A stretch of 64,000 nucleotides of DNA from Noviherbaspirillum humi (GTDB lineage Bacteria > Pseudomonadota > Gammaproteobacteria > Burkholderiales > Burkholderiaceae_D), in contig NZ_FZOT01000008.1 of assembly GCF_900188095.1 (NCBI RefSeq), forward strand, positions 124,001 to 188,000. The letters are read 5' to 3'. The translations under genes were made by a program, and so were the position numbers. Under the pieces are notes generated by a model. The model searched no databases and was not told the DNA's origin. It was given only the letters and a program-made list of their open reading frames with translations. Below, piece by piece: positions 27,506-35,172 of the stretch (the stretch's first letter is position 1; each line of letters begins with the position of its first letter).

Positions 27506-28651
27506 TCAATTCCTCACCACCCACCGCCGCACTCCCATCACCACGATTTCCTTCGCCCCCGCCTGCCCCGGCGCGACGTTGAAGGCGCTCACCCGCACGT
27601 CGATCGGTCCGTTCGGCAGGCTGGCGGTGTCGATATCGAGGAAGCCGCTCTTGCCGTCGAAGGAAGTGGTGAAGCGGCCGTACGACGGGGTATAGCCGTT
27701 CGCCGGCAACAGCTCGATGTTCTTGATGCCGGCGCCCTGCACTTCCAGCGTGATGCGTCCGCTCACCGCTTCGCCCTCGAGCGGCGCGGTGACGAGGCGG
27801 GCGGTGAAGCTGCCGTCGTTGCCGTTGGCGACGTTCCACTGCCGCGCCGGCATGGCGACGATTTCCACCGCGCCCGGCTGGTTCGCGGTGACGTTGAAGG
27901 CGCTCACTCGCAGGCTTTGCGGTCCGTCCGGCATACCGCGGGTATCGAGGTCGAGCCAGGCGTAGCTGCGGTCGGCGGAGACGTTGAACTGGCCGAGGCG
28001 CGGCGCGTAGCCGGAAGCGGGCAGCAGTTCGGCATTGGCGATGCCGCTGCCGCGCAGTTCGATACGGATCGTGCCGGAGACGGTGGCGCCATTGCCCGGC
28101 GCGTTGGCGATGGCGGCGCTGAAGCCGCCGCTGGCCAGCGGCGCGTTGCTGATGGTCCAGGTGCGCGGCGACATGGCGATGAGCTCGATGGCATTCGGCT
28201 GGCCGGCGGCGACGTTGAAGGCGCTGATGCGCGCCGTCACCGGACCGTTGGGCAGGGTTCGGGTGTCGAGGTCCAGCCAGGCGACGGTTTTATCCTGCGA
28301 CAGGGTGAATACCCCGTAGCGCGGCAGGTAGCCGCTGGCCGGCAGCAGCTCGACGTTGCCCAGATCGATGCCCCTTACCTGGAGGCGCACGAAGCCGCTC
28401 AGCACGCTACCGTCCGGCGGCATCGGATTCGCGAACACGGTATAGGGTGCGTAGGGATTGTTGGAGCAGCGCGCGTCGAATGAACAGGAATTCAGCGGAC
28501 GTCCTTCGGTGGAGTAGACGGTGGGGCTGAGGATGGTGACGCCGCTCGGACTGCCGGCGCTGGCGGCGGGACTCTCGCCTCCGCCACCGCATCCGGTGAG
28601 CGCCAATGTTGTGCCGAAGATGAGAGCGATGACGCTGCCGGGCCTGACCAT
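27506..28651 (-). CDS. Lipoprotein with three tandem Ig-like repeats
   Basis: 381 residues from ATG 28651 with ribosome site AAGGAGAAG. The lipoprotein signal ends at lipobox LTGC followed by GGGGES. The rest holds three tandem repeats of about 95-105 residues. Each has a motif of the form ELLPASGYxPRxGxF, then LDLDTRxLPxGP, xISAFNVxAGQPxAxEI and a closing Trp-x-V/I-x-N. They resemble bacterial Ig-like beta-sandwich domains. It is probably outer-membrane anchored and surface or periplasmic; no enzymatic motif is seen. Confidence 0.75.
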   Translation of the reverse strand: MVRPGSVIALIFGTTLALTGCGGGGESPAASAGSPSGVTILSPTVYSTEGRPLNSCSFDARCSNNPYAPYTVFANPMPPDGSVLSGFVRLQVRGIDLGNVELLPASGYLPRYGVFTLSQDKTVAWLDLDTRTLPNGPVTARISAFNVAAGQPNAIELIAMSPRTWTISNAPLASGGFSAAIANAPGNGATVSGTIRIELRGSGIANAELLPASGYAPRLGQFNVSADRSYAWLDLDTRGMPDGPQSLRVSAFNVTANQPGAVEIVAMPARQWNVANGNDGSFTARLVTAPLEGEAVSGRITLEVQGAGIKNIELLPANGYTPSYGRFTTSFDGKSGFLDIDTASLPNGPIDVRVSAFNVAPGQAGAKEIVVMGVRRWVVRN

Positions 28652-28878
28652 GATTCTTCTCCTTGGTGTCGCGACGCGGAAAACGGGGCCGTCGTACGGC
28701 AGCCGTTTCGGGAAAAGATTGGATGGCGGAGCGGACGTTTGGTTTTGCCGGCGGGAAGCCTGCATTTGAGAATCGTCAAGCGGGCAGCGGGTATGAGAGC
28801 CTTTGAGCCTTCCGAAAAGCCCTTCGCCATCGAGCTATTCCATCGCCTCGTAGCCAAAGAGGCACGGACACCGCGCTG

Positions 28879-29892
28879 CTATTCCGCGACGATATGCCGT
28901 GCGCGTATCACCTTGGCCCAGGTCTCGGTCTCGGCGCGGATGTGATCGCGGAACTCGGCCGGGCTCATCGCCGTGCGGCTGAGGCCTTGTCCATTCAGGC
29001 GCTCCCGCATCGCCGGCTCGTTCAGGATGTCGGCCGCATCGCGCGCCAGCTGCGCCACCACCGCCGGCGGCGTGCCGGCCGGCGCCAGCAGGCCGTACCA
29101 GGAAGAGACCACCACGCCCTTGATGCCCTGCTCCGCCAGCGTCGGAATCTCCGGCGCCGCCGGCACGCGTTTCGCCTCGGTGGTGCCAATGGCCACCAGC
29201 TTGCCGCTGCGGATGAAGGCGAGCGAGGCCGGCAGGTTGGTGAACATCAGGCCGACCTGGCCGGCGACCACGTCATTGAGCGCCGGGCCGGAGCCCTTGT
29301 AGGGCACATGCAGGATGTCGGTGCCGGTCTGCTGCTTGAACAGTTCGCCCGCAAGGTGCAAGCCGCTGCCGATGCCGGGCGAGGCATAGGCCAGAGTATT
29401 GGGTTTCGCCCTGGCCAGCGCCACCAGCTCCTGCGCGGTCTTTATCTTCAGGCCGGGATTGGCCACCAGGACGTTGGGCGCCTGGGCCAGCATGGTGACG
29501 GGCGCGAAATCCTTCTCGATGTTGAAGGGGAAGCTTGGCATCAGCGTCGGGTTGATGGTCAGGTTGCCGGCGGGGATGACCAGCAGGGTGTGGCCATCCG
29601 GCCTGGCGCGCTTGACCCGATCGATGCCGATGTTGCCGGCGGCGCCCGGCAAGTTCTCGACGATGGCCGCCTGACCGTATTTGCGCTGCAGGCCGTCGGC
29701 GAGCATGCGCGCCAGGACGTCCACCGGACCGCCTGGCGGAAAGGGAGCGACGAGCGTGAAGCGGTCCTGGCCGAGCTGGCGTTCGGCCGCGCCGGCGCCG
29801 GCGGTCTGCGCCCAGGCAGGTACGGCAGCCGTGCTGGCCAGCGCCGCCATCAGGGCGAGCAGCCGTCGGCGTTCAGTCCGGTTGGGTGTCAT
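28879..29892 (-). CDS. Tripartite tricarboxylate transporter solute-binding protein (Bug family)
   Basis: 337 residues with a twin-arginine-like start (RTERRRLLALMAALAST) and cleavage near WAQTAG. Bug signatures are present: TLVAPFPPGGPVDVLAR, VENLPGAAGNIGIDRVKRARPDG (core GAAGNIG), YASPGIGSGLHLAGELF, HVPYKGSGPALNDVVAGQV. Such proteins bind carboxylates in the periplasm. No TctAB membrane genes are adjacent, common in Burkholderiales. It lies at the end of the catabolic cluster and may bind an aromatic or dicarboxylic substrate of it (inference). Confidence 0.93.
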   Translation of the reverse strand: MTPNRTERRRLLALMAALASTAAVPAWAQTAGAGAAERQLGQDRFTLVAPFPPGGPVDVLARMLADGLQRKYGQAAIVENLPGAAGNIGIDRVKRARPDGHTLLVIPAGNLTINPTLMPSFPFNIEKDFAPVTMLAQAPNVLVANPGLKIKTAQELVALARAKPNTLAYASPGIGSGLHLAGELFKQQTGTDILHVPYKGSGPALNDVVAGQVGLMFTNLPASLAFIRSGKLVAIGTTEAKRVPAAPEIPTLAEQGIKGVVVSSWYGLLAPAGTPPAVVAQLARDAADILNEPAMRERLNGQGLSRTAMSPAEFRDHIRAETETWAKVIRARHIVAE

Positions 29893-29949
29893 CGAGTGAT
29901 GTCCTTTCTTTTTCTTGTCGGGTCGATACGGATGCCATCCGGCGGATGC

Positions 29950-30741
29950 CTACAGCCCGCCATGCCCGGGTGCGGAACCCGGCCACAGCACCTCGAGTTC
30001 CACCCGCAGCGAGCGGGCCAGCCCGTCGAGGTCGGGGAACAGGGTGGCGTTGGTGATGTTCATCCGGTACAGCGCCTTCATCGCCGGCTCGCGGATGGCG
30101 CGCGGGATGACGATCTTCTTGATCAGGGTGGCGGAATCGCGGTACTCCTGCAGAATCTCCGGCAGCGAGCGGTCGAGCACGCCGGGAATCACCATGGTGC
30201 CGGACTGGGCGGCGAGGCGCTCATCCATTTCGTTCGGCTCGCCGATCCAGAGCACCGGATTTTGATTGGGCAGGAAATAGCGCTCGAAATTGCCGGGAAC
30301 GGCGGGATCGATTTCCTGGCGCGTGAGGAGCGGGTTGTTGGCCGGCACCGCATCCCACATGCGCAGGGTGTTGAGGGCGAATACCGCCGCATCGCCTTCC
30401 GCGCTTTCCAGCGCGAAGAAGGCGGCGACGAAGGCGGATTTGGTGAAGTCCAGCAGCCGGGTCGGCGCGCCGTGATGCTGCATCAGCGCCAGGCAGCGCA
30501 GGTCGGTATGCAGCATGGCCGTCTTGGCCAGGTAGTTGTGCGCCTTGCGGCGGAAGATGCGGATCGCGCGTTCTTCCCGGATGCGCCAGGTGGCTGGGTC
30601 CGGGATGAAGGCGTTGAAATAGCGCGAGAGCGAGGTCTTCAGCTCCCAGCGCGCATCCTGCTGGCCTCGGAAGGCCCAGCCGTCCAGCTCGGCGGTGACA
30701 TCGACGAATTCATTCCAGCTCGAAACCCGCAGTTCTTCCAC
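29950..30741 (-). CDS. FRG domain protein
   Basis: 263 residues. The FRG motif lies near the N-terminus (WAFRGQQDARWELKTSLSR), and the second conserved block reads MQHHGAPTRLLDFTKSAFVA with ALxxF following. These are the defining blocks of the FRG family, of unknown biochemical function. No membrane segment or signal. It lies 57 bases upstream of the Bug gene and 32 bases downstream of the reductase gene, all minus strand, so co-transcription is likely. Its presence in a catabolic operon is unexplained. Confidence 0.85.
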   Translation of the reverse strand: MEELRVSSWNEFVDVTAELDGWAFRGQQDARWELKTSLSRYFNAFIPDPATWRIREERAIRIFRRKAHNYLAKTAMLHTDLRCLALMQHHGAPTRLLDFTKSAFVAAFFALESAEGDAAVFALNTLRMWDAVPANNPLLTRQEIDPAVPGNFERYFLPNQNPVLWIGEPNEMDERLAAQSGTMVIPGVLDRSLPEILQEYRDSATLIKKIVIPRAIREPAMKALYRMNITNATLFPDLDGLARSLRVELEVLWPGSAPGHGGL

Positions 30742-30773
30742 AACGCCCTCTTACGCTGATCACGACCCTTCGA

Positions 30774-31721
30774 TTATAGGTCGAGCACCAGGCTTCTGCC
30801 CTTGCAGCCGGAAACGCAGACCATCATCATCTTGTTCGACTCGCGCTCCGTCTTGCTGAGCACGCCGTCGCGGTGTTCCGGCTGGCCGTCCAGCACCCGG
30901 GTTTCGCAGGCGCCGCACACGCCCTCGCGGCAGCTGTGGTCGACGTCGATGCCGGCTTCCAGCAGCGCATCCAGCAGCGACTTGCCGGCCGGGACGGTGA
31001 TGACCTTGTTGCTGCGCGCCAGCTGGGCGGTGTATTCGCTGCCCTGCACCGCCTCCACGTTCTCGGCAGCGGCGAAGCGCTCCAGGTGCATGTTCTTGAG
31101 GCCCAGCTCCTCGCACAGCGCCTCGAAGGCATTGAGCATGGGCGTCGGGCCGCAGCAGTAGAAATGGGCGTCCTTGGGCTGGCTGGCGAGGAAGCCGCGC
31201 AGGTCGGGCGGGCCGCCCTGCTCCTGGTCGAAATGCGCCTGCACGTTGTCGCGCGCCAGCAGCTCCTCGACGAAGGCGGCCTCGCTTCGCGAGCGGGCGC
31301 AGTACAGCAGCCGGGCCGGCTTGCCCAGCTTCTGCAGGCGGTTGAGCATGCAGTAGATCGGCGTGATGCCGATGCCGCCGGCGATCAGCACCGACTGGCC
31401 GACGCCTTCGTCCAGCGCGAAATTGTTGCGCGGCGCGGAGATTGCCAGCGTCATGCCGACCCGCAGCTGGTCGTGCACGTAGCGCGAGCCGCCGCGGCTG
31501 TTGCGGTCCTTCAGGATGCCGACCACATAGCGCCCGCGCTCTTCCGGCGAGTTCAGCAGCGAGTAGCTGCGCTGGATGCCGTTGGGCAGGTGCAGGTCGA
31601 TGTGGGCGCCGGCCTCGAAGGGCGGAAGTTCCGCGCCTTCGGGCGAGACCAGCTCCAGGCTAACGATGCCTTCCGCTTCGAAGCGCATTGACTGGACGCG
31701 GACGGTGAGGGTGCTGTTCAT
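30774..31721 (-). CDS. Phthalate-dioxygenase-type reductase (FMN, NADH, C-terminal [2Fe-2S])
   Basis: 315 residues, the normal VanB/PDR length. FMN-binding RSYSLLN (51-57), nucleotide site GGIGITP (115-121), CCGPTPM (189-195). The C-terminal plant-type ferredoxin has Cys264, Cys269, Cys272 and Cys302. It would pass electrons from NADH to the Rieske oxygenase encoded upstream at 32575-33600 in a two-component oxygenase. A 437-base repeat-bearing spacer separates it from the RidA gene. Confidence 0.93.
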   Translation of the reverse strand: MNSTLTVRVQSMRFEAEGIVSLELVSPEGAELPPFEAGAHIDLHLPNGIQRSYSLLNSPEERGRYVVGILKDRNSRGGSRYVHDQLRVGMTLAISAPRNNFALDEGVGQSVLIAGGIGITPIYCMLNRLQKLGKPARLLYCARSRSEAAFVEELLARDNVQAHFDQEQGGPPDLRGFLASQPKDAHFYCCGPTPMLNAFEALCEELGLKNMHLERFAAAENVEAVQGSEYTAQLARSNKVITVPAGKSLLDALLEAGIDVDHSCREGVCGACETRVLDGQPEHRDGVLSKTERESNKMMMVCVSGCKGRSLVLDL

Positions 31722-32158
31722 GATGATGGCGGGTGGTAAGGATGTAAGCTTTGCGCTGGTTGTTTCTCAATGTAAGGGCCAACCATAAAGAAAGTCCCCT
31801 CCCATTCAAGGGGGCGTAGCGAGGGTTTCGCAGAGCACTGCTCTGCGCTCGCGGAGCCGGTTGCGCTTGCAAGCGCAACCGTGGGTGCGGTTCACGCATA
31901 AAGGAAATTCCCTTCCTTTCAAGGGGAGGATTAGGGGCGTAGCAGGGGTTTCGCGGAGCACTGCTCCGCGCCTGCGCAGCCAGCAGCGCTTGCAAGCGCT
32001 GCTGTGGGTGGGGATGGGTTTCTTCAGTGTCTAAAGTACGTCCTTTTCATGCAGAAGCACCCCATCCCCCTCCCAGCCTCCCCTTGAAAGGGGAGGAGAT
32101 TTCTTTGCTGCGCGACGAATTCCGGACTCGCACTACCTGTCAACAACCACCCCGTGCA
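31722..32158. other. Repeat-bearing spacer in the catabolic cluster
   Basis: 437 bases with no gene. Most is occupied by palindromic repeat units (31790-32100, listed separately). The remainder next to the RidA stop holds nothing I recognise. The spacer may end one transcript and separate the reductase from the rest of the operon. Confidence 0.6.
31790..32100. repeat. Tandem palindromic intergenic repeat block (REP/BIME-like)
   Basis: Two related units lie in tandem (about 31795-31890 and 31910-32015). Each has a TCAAGGGG run, a GGCGTAGC box, a hairpin with GAGCA-C-TGCTC core, and a 24-base perfect palindrome centred on CTTGCAAG. Perfect palindromes are at 31858-31881 and 31981-32004; shorter ones at 31830-31846 and 31952-31970. 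An inverted copy of the edge, CCTCCCCTTGAAAGGGGAGG, ends the block at about 32078-32097. The two 24-base palindromes differ outside the core in paired positions, so pairing is conserved while sequence varies. This fits a mobile hairpin repeat rather than a protein-binding site. Confidence 0.8.
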
Positions 32159-32575
32159 TCAAATCTGCGCGGCGCGCATGTCGATGTCGAGGCGGGCGAA
32201 GGCATCGATCTCCACCGTCAGTTCGGGGAAGACCAGGTCCTTCACCGCCACCAGGGTGGAGCAGGGATAGGGCGTGCGGAAGAACTCGCGCCGCGCCCGG
32301 CCCACTTCGTCCTTGTCGGCGATGTCGGTGACATACACGACGATCTTGTAGATGTTGTGGAGGCCGCCGCCGGCGGCTTCCACCAGGGCGCGCACCTTGT
32401 TCAGCACCACCAGCGTCTGCTCGTAGGTGCCGAGACGGTTGTCGCGCGAGGCCGGATGCGCCGTCATGCCCGAGATCGCGATCTCATTGCCGAGCACCAG
32501 GCAATTGGACCAGGTAGCGTTCGGCGGCTCCGGCACGTCCGCCGACTGCACCCGCCTGACGGGAAGCAGGTCCAT
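32159..32575 (-). CDS. RidA-family protein lacking the canonical arginine
   Basis: 138 residues from ATG 32575, which overlaps the Rieske gene stop by one base (TGATG). The RidA/YjgF/Rid fold is evident from NCLVLGNEIAISGMT, QTLVVLNKVRALVEAAGGGL, NIYKIVVYVTDI and LTVEIDAFA. The Arg that binds the imino-acid carboxylate in canonical RidA (P-A-R-S-T) is replaced by Cys105 in the sequence YPCST. It is therefore unlikely to be a housekeeping 2-iminoacid deaminase. Relatives in catabolic clusters include 2-aminomuconate deaminases, which fits the context, but the reaction is unproven. Confidence 0.85.
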   Translation of the reverse strand: MDLLPVRRVQSADVPEPPNATWSNCLVLGNEIAISGMTAHPASRDNRLGTYEQTLVVLNKVRALVEAAGGGLHNIYKIVVYVTDIADKDEVGRARREFFRTPYPCSTLVAVKDLVFPELTVEIDAFARLDIDMRAAQI

Positions 32576-33600
32576 CAGGCAGCTTTCTCTTCCTGCGGCG
32601 CGAGCTGAGCCTGGGCCAGCTTGCGCAGGTGGCGGCGCAGGCGGACGATGCCCATGTCGTGCTGATACAGCATCTCGCGCTGGTTGGCGTCCGGCTCCAT
32701 CAGCTCCAGCACCACCCTGTCCTGCTCCAGCACCGCCCAGTGGCGCGCCTCCAGCCGGTTCTTGTACAGGAAGCGCCAGGTGTCCTTCTGCCAGCCGGTC
32801 AGCTTGCGGCAGCGCCAGTGGAACACGCCGGCCAGCTCGTTGGTGATCGGGGTGTAGCTGCCGACGATGATGAAGTTGCCGCCGGGGCCGCCGGTCTTCG
32901 GATACGGAATCTCCAGGCGCATCCAGTGGATGCCGGTGTCGGCCCACTCGGTCCAGTCGAAGTTGACGTCGCGCTGGCCTTCCTTCTCGAACACGAAGCC
33001 GATGTCGGTCTCGCGGATGCGGAAGTTGGCGGTGGCGTCGCCCTCGGCCATGGAGTGCGACTGCTTGTGCAGGAAGGTGCCGTGCATCGGATCCATCACG
33101 TTGTCCAGCACGTAGCGGTAGTCGCCTTTCCACTCGGTGTAGCAGAGGAAATGGGAGTACTCCGGATCGGTCAGTTCCTTCGGCAGGTTCAGCGGCGGCG
33201 GCGTGTCCACGTTCTGGCTGCTGTTGTAGAGGAAGATGGCGCCGGCCGCTTCCTGCACGTGGAAGGAACGGGTCGATCGCGATCCCTCCAGCTTGCAGCC
33301 CGGGCTGCCGGGCACCTTGGTGACCACGCCGTCGGCGCGCACCTGCACGCCGTGGTAGCCGCAGGCGATGCGGTCGCCCATGGCCATGCCCATGGACAGC
33401 GGCGCGCCGCGGTGCGGGCAGTGGTCTTCCAGCGCGTGCAGCTTGCCGCTGGCTTCGCGCCAGACCACGAACTTGCGCCCGAGGCGGCGCAGCGACACCG
33501 GCCGTTCCTTGACGAAGCCGGACGGGCAGATCGGATACCAGAGGTCCTTCAGGCCGGTTGCCAGAAGCGCGTCCACCGGGTCATTGGCTGTGGTTCTCAT
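32575..33600 (-). CDS. Rieske non-heme iron oxygenase, large subunit (VanA/PobA-type)
   Basis: 341 residues. The Rieske [2Fe-2S] site is Cys61-Pro-His63 and Cys80-x2-His83 (ACGYHG). The mononuclear iron site is in DNVMDPMHGTFLH with Asp170, His173 and His178. Length and single-subunit layout fit the phenoxybenzoate/vanillate demethylase group, which has no small beta subunit. It would hydroxylate or O/N-dealkylate an aromatic using electrons from the reductase at 30774. GAAGGACC precedes the ATG. The substrate is not readable. Confidence 0.92.
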   Translation of the reverse strand: MRTTANDPVDALLATGLKDLWYPICPSGFVKERPVSLRRLGRKFVVWREASGKLHALEDHCPHRGAPLSMGMAMGDRIACGYHGVQVRADGVVTKVPGSPGCKLEGSRSTRSFHVQEAAGAIFLYNSSQNVDTPPPLNLPKELTDPEYSHFLCYTEWKGDYRYVLDNVMDPMHGTFLHKQSHSMAEGDATANFRIRETDIGFVFEKEGQRDVNFDWTEWADTGIHWMRLEIPYPKTGGPGGNFIIVGSYTPITNELAGVFHWRCRKLTGWQKDTWRFLYKNRLEARHWAVLEQDRVVLELMEPDANQREMLYQHDMGIVRLRRHLRKLAQAQLAPQEEKAA

Positions 33601-33622
33601 GTCGGGTCCTTCGCAAGTCGGT

Positions 33623-33850
33623 TCAGCAGTCGGCTGCCAGGCGCGCGATCTCGGCCTGGTAGTTCTCTTCGGTCCATGCCACGCCGCCGGGGCAGCTCGG
33701 GCCGGAACGGTTCAATTGGGCGACCAGCCCCGGCAGGTCGTGGATGCCGGCGGCATAGGCGCGCTCGATGGCGTCGCCCAGCAGGTCTTCATACGCGGTC
33801 GGCTGGCGGCTGCGAGCCTGGTGCGGGTCAAGGTAGCGGTCTTGCATCAT
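33623..33850 (-). CDS. Small recombinase-like helix-turn-helix protein
   Basis: 75 residues (ATG at 33850, or 33847 one codon later), overlapping the preceding gene by four bases. The central and C-terminal part, LPGLVAQLNRSG...GVAWTEENYQAEIARL, resembles the small DNA-binding domain after serine recombinases (LN-x-x-G...G-x-x-WT motif), but the catalytic domain is absent. Similar small proteins accompany Rieske oxygenase genes in Burkholderiales. It could be regulatory or an oxygenase accessory; either is a guess. Confidence 0.65.
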   Translation of the reverse strand: MMQDRYLDPHQARSRQPTAYEDLLGDAIERAYAAGIHDLPGLVAQLNRSGPSCPGGVAWTEENYQAEIARLAADC

Positions 33851-34176
33851 TTCCCTCCATTTCTGACGCGCTCGCGGATGCGCTCGCGCACGGGTACAAA
33901 GTCATAGGTCGGATAGCATTCGGTGCGGAACACGCCCCAGGCGGAACGCTCCAGCTCCACGTTCACCTTCGGCAGCAGCGCCGGCGGCAGTTCCAGCGTG
34001 ACGATCTGGCCCAGGCCCATCGCCACCGTCCAGGAGACGACGCGGGCGCCTTCCACCGGGAAGCGCTCCCACCAGTCCATTTCCTTCATGTGGGTCTGGA
34101 TCTGGTCCAGGTTCTTGCTCTGGTCGTGCCTGAGCAGCACGGTGAGCAGCATGGTGCCCGGCGTGGCCTCGCTCAT
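33847..34176 (-). CDS. Conserved hypothetical small protein of the ring-cleavage operon
   Basis: 109 residues from ATG 34176 (ATGA overlap with the dioxygenase stop). The pattern of strands and helices (MLLTVLLRHD, LDQIQTHMKEMDWWERFP, VSWTVAMGLGQIVTLELP, AWGVFRTECYPTYDF) suggests a ferredoxin-like alpha/beta barrel of the dimeric small-protein kind. No catalytic motif is recognised. Tight overlaps on both sides show it is a true operon member and it may be an isomerase or accessory subunit. Confidence 0.7.
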   Translation of the reverse strand: MSEATPGTMLLTVLLRHDQSKNLDQIQTHMKEMDWWERFPVEGARVVSWTVAMGLGQIVTLELPPALLPKVNVELERSAWGVFRTECYPTYDFVPVRERIRERVRNGGK

Positions 34177-35144
34177 GATTTCGGCTTCTCGGTGAGGAAC
34201 TTGCCGCTCGGCGCATCGGCATTGCGCTGGCGCCGCGTCTGGCCGTCGATGCCGCCCTCGATCGCCCATTCGGCGAACACCGTCGGGCCCGGCTCGAATT
34301 CGCGCGGCTCCCACTCGGCATCGAGATGGTCCTCGTCGGTGTAGTACTCGATCAGGCCGCCGGCCGGATTGCGGAAGTACCAGAAATAGGCGGAAGAAAT
34401 CGGATGCCGGCCCGGGCCGAGCTGCGTCTCCCAGCCGAGGCGCGACATGTTCATGCCGCCGCCGAACACCTCATGGATGTCGCGCACCGCGAAGGCGACA
34501 TGATTCAGTCCGGCACGGCCTTCCGGCGTCTGCAGCAGGAACAGGTCGTGATGGCCGCCCTCCGGCGCGCAGCGCAGGAAGGCGCCGCGGCCCGGATAGC
34601 GGTCGGAAGCGACGAAGCCGAAGTTTTCGGCGTAGAAGGCTTCGCAGGCCTTCACATCTTTCACGAAGAACACCACGTGGCCCACCTCGATCGGCTCGGC
34701 ATGGTCGTAGATCTTGCTGCGCTGGTTGCGACGCGGCTTGTTCGACCAGGTATTCATCTGCGCGCATTCGAGGTCGACCTCGTGCTTCCTGGTCACCTGG
34801 AAACGCACCGCCAGGCCGTTCGGATCGGTGCAGCCGACGCGGCCGCCATCGCGCTGATTCACATAGCCCGGAAGACCTTGAATCTTGCCGTTGATCTGCT
34901 GCAGCGAGGCCTGGTCGGCCACGCCCCACACCACCTCGCGCAGCGTCGGACCGTCCTCGATCGCCGGCGGCAGATCCGCCGCGCTGCGGTCGCGCACGAT
35001 CACGCGGCAGCCGTTGAGCGATTCGAACACCAGGGTGTCGGCGCTTTCCTGCGCCAGCTTCATGCCCCAGTCGGTGAAGAAACGCTTGCACAGCGGCAGG
35101 TCGTCCGCGCCGTAGGTGATTTCATCTATGCCCAGTACATTCAT
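34173..35144 (-). CDS. VOC-family extradiol ring-cleavage dioxygenase
   Basis: 323 residues with two vicinal-oxygen-chelate modules (about 1-120 and 150-290). Likely metal ligands in the second module are the His of EVGHVVFFVKD, the His of LNHVAFAVRD and the Glu of GGLIEYYTD, the two-His one-carboxylate set of type I extradiol dioxygenases. It would open a catechol- or aminophenol-like ring next to the hydroxyl groups using Fe(II) and O2. AGGAGAGAAGG precedes the ATG. It lies between the aldehyde dehydrogenase and the Rieske genes. Confidence 0.9.
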   Translation of the reverse strand: MNVLGIDEITYGADDLPLCKRFFTDWGMKLAQESADTLVFESLNGCRVIVRDRSAADLPPAIEDGPTLREVVWGVADQASLQQINGKIQGLPGYVNQRDGGRVGCTDPNGLAVRFQVTRKHEVDLECAQMNTWSNKPRRNQRSKIYDHAEPIEVGHVVFFVKDVKACEAFYAENFGFVASDRYPGRGAFLRCAPEGGHHDLFLLQTPEGRAGLNHVAFAVRDIHEVFGGGMNMSRLGWETQLGPGRHPISSAYFWYFRNPAGGLIEYYTDEDHLDAEWEPREFEPGPTVFAEWAIEGGIDGQTRRQRNADAPSGKFLTEKPKS

Positions 35145-35172
35145 CCTTCTCTCCTTGCGCCGTCCATGCGGC

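Noticed and set aside
31790-32100. CRISPR array or tRNA cluster suggested by the repeats
   Set aside because: Only two units, each self-palindromic, with no regular unique spacers and no cas genes.
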